Of a stretch of 64,000 nucleotides of DNA, positions 61,965 through 64,000 are shown piece by piece. A program made the position numbers and the translations under genes. A model generated the notes under the pieces. It had not been told where the DNA came from. It searched no databases and saw only the letters and a program-made list of their open reading frames with translations. The stretch covers positions 16,813 to 80,812 of the forward strand of contig CAINDG010000040.1 of NCBI GenBank assembly GCA_903847315.1. The letters are read 5' to 3'. The stretch comes from an uncultured Planctomycetota bacterium (GTDB taxonomy: Bacteria > Planctomycetota > Phycisphaerae > Sedimentisphaerales > UBA12454). Position 1 is the first letter of the stretch, and every line of letters starts with the position of its first letter.

Positions 61965-62546
61965 ATGTGGAATATCTTTGAATATCCGTTTGTCGGACTT
62001 GGGATAGCAGTTCTTGCTATGATAGCGCTGTGGCTGCTGTGGATATTTAAGCCTGAGAAAAAACGCAAATGGCATCCGCTTATACCCTTTATAATTATCG
62101 TTTTGTCCTTTGCGGTTGAATATTTTGTGCAGACTGACAGGGAAAAAATACTCGGCGCGATAGACAAAGGCATCAGGGCCTTCGAGAATCAAAAAATCGA
62201 GCTGATTAAGGAAATAATCTCTGATGATTATTCCGACTCTCACCATGCTTCAAAGGAGTCGTTAACAGCTCATTGTCATGTCCTTTTTGAAACGGCAGCA
62301 ATTGAGAAAGTAACATTCCTGAGCAGGGAAATGCTTATAGAAGATAACCGCGCGACTTTTACCGCTGAAATGTTCGTGAAGTTTGCCGAAGAAAGTGAAA
62401 TAGCGAAAATAGGCAAGGCATTTCTGATTGTAAAGGCAAGATTTCATTTTATAAAAACACCGACCAAAAGATGGCTCATAAACAATTCCGAAATTCTCGA
62501 ACTCGATAGAAAGCAGATTAACTGGGGCGAGGTAAATAAAATTTAA
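61965..62546 (+). CDS. Small membrane protein with NTF2-like C-terminal domain
   Basis: 193 aa. Two membrane spans (about 9-28 and 42-58) are followed by a soluble domain of about 130 residues. The pattern (helix EKILGAIDKGIRAFENQ, then SDSHHASKESL, then strands IEKVTFLSREM, RATFTAEMFVKF, FHFIKTPTKRWLINNSEIL) suggests an NTF2/SnoaL-like cone. No catalytic function assigned. It is cotranscribed with the UPF0210 gene. Confidence 0.7.
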   Translation: MWNIFEYPFVGLGIAVLAMIALWLLWIFKPEKKRKWHPLIPFIIIVLSFAVEYFVQTDREKILGAIDKGIRAFENQKIELIKEIISDDYSDSHHASKESLTAHCHVLFETAAIEKVTFLSREMLIEDNRATFTAEMFVKFAEESEIAKIGKAFLIVKARFHFIKTPTKRWLINNSEILELDRKQINWGEVNKI

Positions 62547-62600
62547 AATTCAAAAATCAAAATTGTGGAGTCCGCCAATGGCGGACGATGGTTTTTATTC
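62537..62600 (+). repeat. Hairpin repeat, copy B (TGGAGTCC family)
   Basis: The A-rich lead (62537-62565) includes the stop of the preceding gene, then TGGA, then stem GTCCGCC (62570-62576), loop AAT, GGCGGAC (62580-62586), then GATGGTTTTTATT. It can work as a terminator. Lead and tail match copy A; the stem differs. Confidence 0.7.
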
Positions 62601-62666
62601 ATTTCTTGACCAAATCTGCCTGTTCTGTTATTATACTTGGCTGTTTTATATTGGGAGTAGCGTAAA

Positions 62667-64000
62667 TTGAAGGCATTTAGACGGATATTTAAATATATTT
62701 GGCCGCAGTGGCCCAGAATTGTTGTCGTCGTTTGCGGCGCACTAATCGTTTCGCTGCTTTTGTCAGTGAGCTTTATGGCGATTATCCCGCTGCTGAAAGT
62801 TATGATGGGCGAAGAGGGACTGCATGGCTGGGTGGACAGAAAAACCTGCAACTGGCGGTACGGCGTGGATTTTTATGTGCCGGACAAAACCGATTTGACC
62901 GCCAAAGACAGTCGGGATATTGTGAACTGTCTTCTTGTAAACAAGATAAAAAAAGGCGGGCTGGCGCAGGTGGCAGGATTAAAATTGAATGACAAAATTA
63001 TCGGCGCGGGCGACTTTTTGCTCAAGACACAGGAAGGGGAAATCCATTCCGCCATTTTGATGCAGGAAATGGCAAACACTTCGAAAGGCTCTATCCAGCT
63101 GCAGGTAATCAATAAAGATAACATATCAGAATTGAGGCAAATCCAGATTGAAACGACGGCAAGCAAGACATTTATGGAGCAGGCAAAATGGGGGACAGTT
63201 CAGCGTATCCAGTGGAATCTGGAAAAAGCGTTTTTCGGAAAAGCGCATAAACTGATGGTTTTGCTTCCGAGAGAAAACACGACCAAGGGAAAAACTCAGG
63301 CGGTTAGTCTTATTATGATAGTGATGCTGGTAATAACCCTGATTCGCTGTGTAGCGAAGTTTTACCAGGATTATTTGGCTCAGAAAGTAGTGCAGGTAGC
63401 GATAAACAATTTGCGGCGGGACGCTTTTGGGCATGTGATGAATATGCCGATAAGATATTTCGTTAATGAGCAGCCGAGCGATACTGTCAGCAGGCTTATC
63501 AGGGACAGCGGCGCTATGGGCAACGGCATTAAAATTCTTCTCGGCAAGGCGCTGCGCGAACCTCTCAATGTTGCTTTCTTTTTGGCCTTCGCTATGTTTT
63601 TAAACTGGCAGTTGACGCTTGTGTTTTTAGGCGGTGCCCCGGCCACATTATGGCTGACTGTTTCACTGGGCAGGAAAATGAAAAAGGCGACTAAAAAAAC
63701 ACTGGTATCCTGGGCGCAAATGCTCACAAAGCTGCAGGAAACAGTAGTCGGCTTGAAGATTGTGAAAGTTTATAATCAGCAGGATTATGAGAAAAATACG
63801 TTTGGAGCTATAAACAACAGATTGCTGAAGCAACTGCTGAAAAGCTCGAGGGTAGATGCTGCGACACTGCCGATACTGGAAGTGATTGGAATGGCAGCAG
63901 GCGCAGCGGCGATAATAGTCGGCACGCACTGGATAAACAAAAGCCAATTGGATGCCACTGAATTTTTTGCGATGTTGTTCTTTTTGGGCGCTGCCGCTGA
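62667..64000 (+). CDS. MsbA-like ABC exporter with PDZ-like insertion (3'-truncated)
   Basis: 444 codons to the window edge. TTG 62667 is the likely start, with GGAG 9 nt upstream. TM1 is at about 18-40. Residues about 88-163 look like a PDZ domain in the first periplasmic loop: GGLAQVAGLKLNDKIIGAGD fits the PDZ carboxylate loop and GSIQLQVINKDN a later strand. TM2 is at about 212-228, then the cytoplasmic helix YFVNEQPSDTVSRLIRDS and further spans typical of MsbA-type exporters (AQMLTKLQETVVGLKIVKVYNQ). The nucleotide-binding domain must lie beyond 64000. Substrate may be lipid or lipopolysaccharide precursor, by family only. Confidence 0.82.
   Translation, partial: MKAFRRIFKYIWPQWPRIVVVVCGALIVSLLLSVSFMAIIPLLKVMMGEEGLHGWVDRKTCNWRYGVDFYVPDKTDLTAKDSRDIVNCLLVNKIKKGGLAQVAGLKLNDKIIGAGDFLLKTQEGEIHSAILMQEMANTSKGSIQLQVINKDNISELRQIQIETTASKTFMEQAKWGTVQRIQWNLEKAFFGKAHKLMVLLPRENTTKGKTQAVSLIMIVMLVITLIRCVAKFYQDYLAQKVVQVAINNLRRDAFGHVMNMPIRYFVNEQPSDTVSRLIRDSGAMGNGIKILLGKALREPLNVAFFLAFAMFLNWQLTLVFLGGAPATLWLTVSLGRKMKKATKKTLVSWAQMLTKLQETVVGLKIVKVYNQQDYEKNTFGAINNRLLKQLLKSSRVDAATLPILEVIGMAAGAAAIIVGTHWINKSQLDATEFFAMLFFLGAAA

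Noticed and set aside
62578-62655. 25-residue hydrophobic ORF starting in hairpin copy B
   Set aside because: Start codon lies in the hairpin stem and the frame is short; no evidence of translation.
1-64000. CRISPR array or insertion sequence transposase
   Set aside because: No regularly spaced direct repeats of CRISPR size and no transposase-like protein were seen.

Overview
The window looks like a chromosome segment of a Gram-negative, moderately AT-rich bacterium, most likely a planctomycete of the class Phycisphaerae. This is inferred from family content: many type II/IV pseudopilins with a conserved 'DGIYGT.DDICNF' tail, an McsA/McsB arginine-kinase pair without clpC or ctsR beside it, pyruvate phosphate dikinase, large secreted multidomain proteins and very little operon conservation. 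No rRNA or other decisive taxonomic marker is present.

Region 1 (1-8.8 kb) is an accessory block, all on the + strand: a TRAFAC-type P-loop GTPase with zinc-binding residues (cut by the window start), a zinc-ribbon protein, a 668-aa polytopic membrane protein and two translationally coupled YD-repeat (RHS-like) proteins. It ends at what reads as the 3' half of a tRNA-Asp gene followed by a perfect terminator hairpin. That is the expected scar of an element integrated in a tRNA gene. This block is the best candidate for an undescribed system.

Region 2 (9-31 kb) is housekeeping: tRNA-Ser(CGA), an orphan sensor kinase, an ASCH-domain protein, rodA, a small exported protein under a palindromic promoter, lepA, hemW, tRNA-His, ppdK, a patatin-like lipoprotein, pgsA, rimO, an Fe-S membrane protein, trmB, an isochorismatase-fold protein lacking the usual Cys, a DUF2089/membrane-protein pair, and a receiver-domain gene directly before groES-groEL. 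Downstream of groEL lies a probable structured RNA whose hairpin loops twice display CCAGGAGGAGG, then tRNA-Lys(CTT) and a PilZ protein.

Region 3 (31-41 kb) holds rplU (without rpmA), a U32 peptidase-family protein, a Met8-type siroheme enzyme, a lone fumarase beta-type subunit, and a tight + strand run: YchF-like GTPase, zinc alcohol dehydrogenase, a thioredoxin/beta-propeller/S41-protease fusion and cinA. cinA appears to start at an ATT codon.

Region 4 (41-55 kb) is a type IV pilus/type II secretion-like cluster: pilB, pilT, a second pilB, pilC, six prepilin-like genes and an enlarged GspK-like protein.

Region 5 (55-64 kb) has a cold-shock protein, mcsB-mcsA, a QueD-like protein, coaD, a membrane/spermidine-synthase/TPR fusion, a UPF0210 protein, a small membrane protein and the start of an MsbA-like exporter with a PDZ-like insertion in its first periplasmic loop. 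Several dispersed hairpin repeats sit next to translation starts or stops across regions 2-5.
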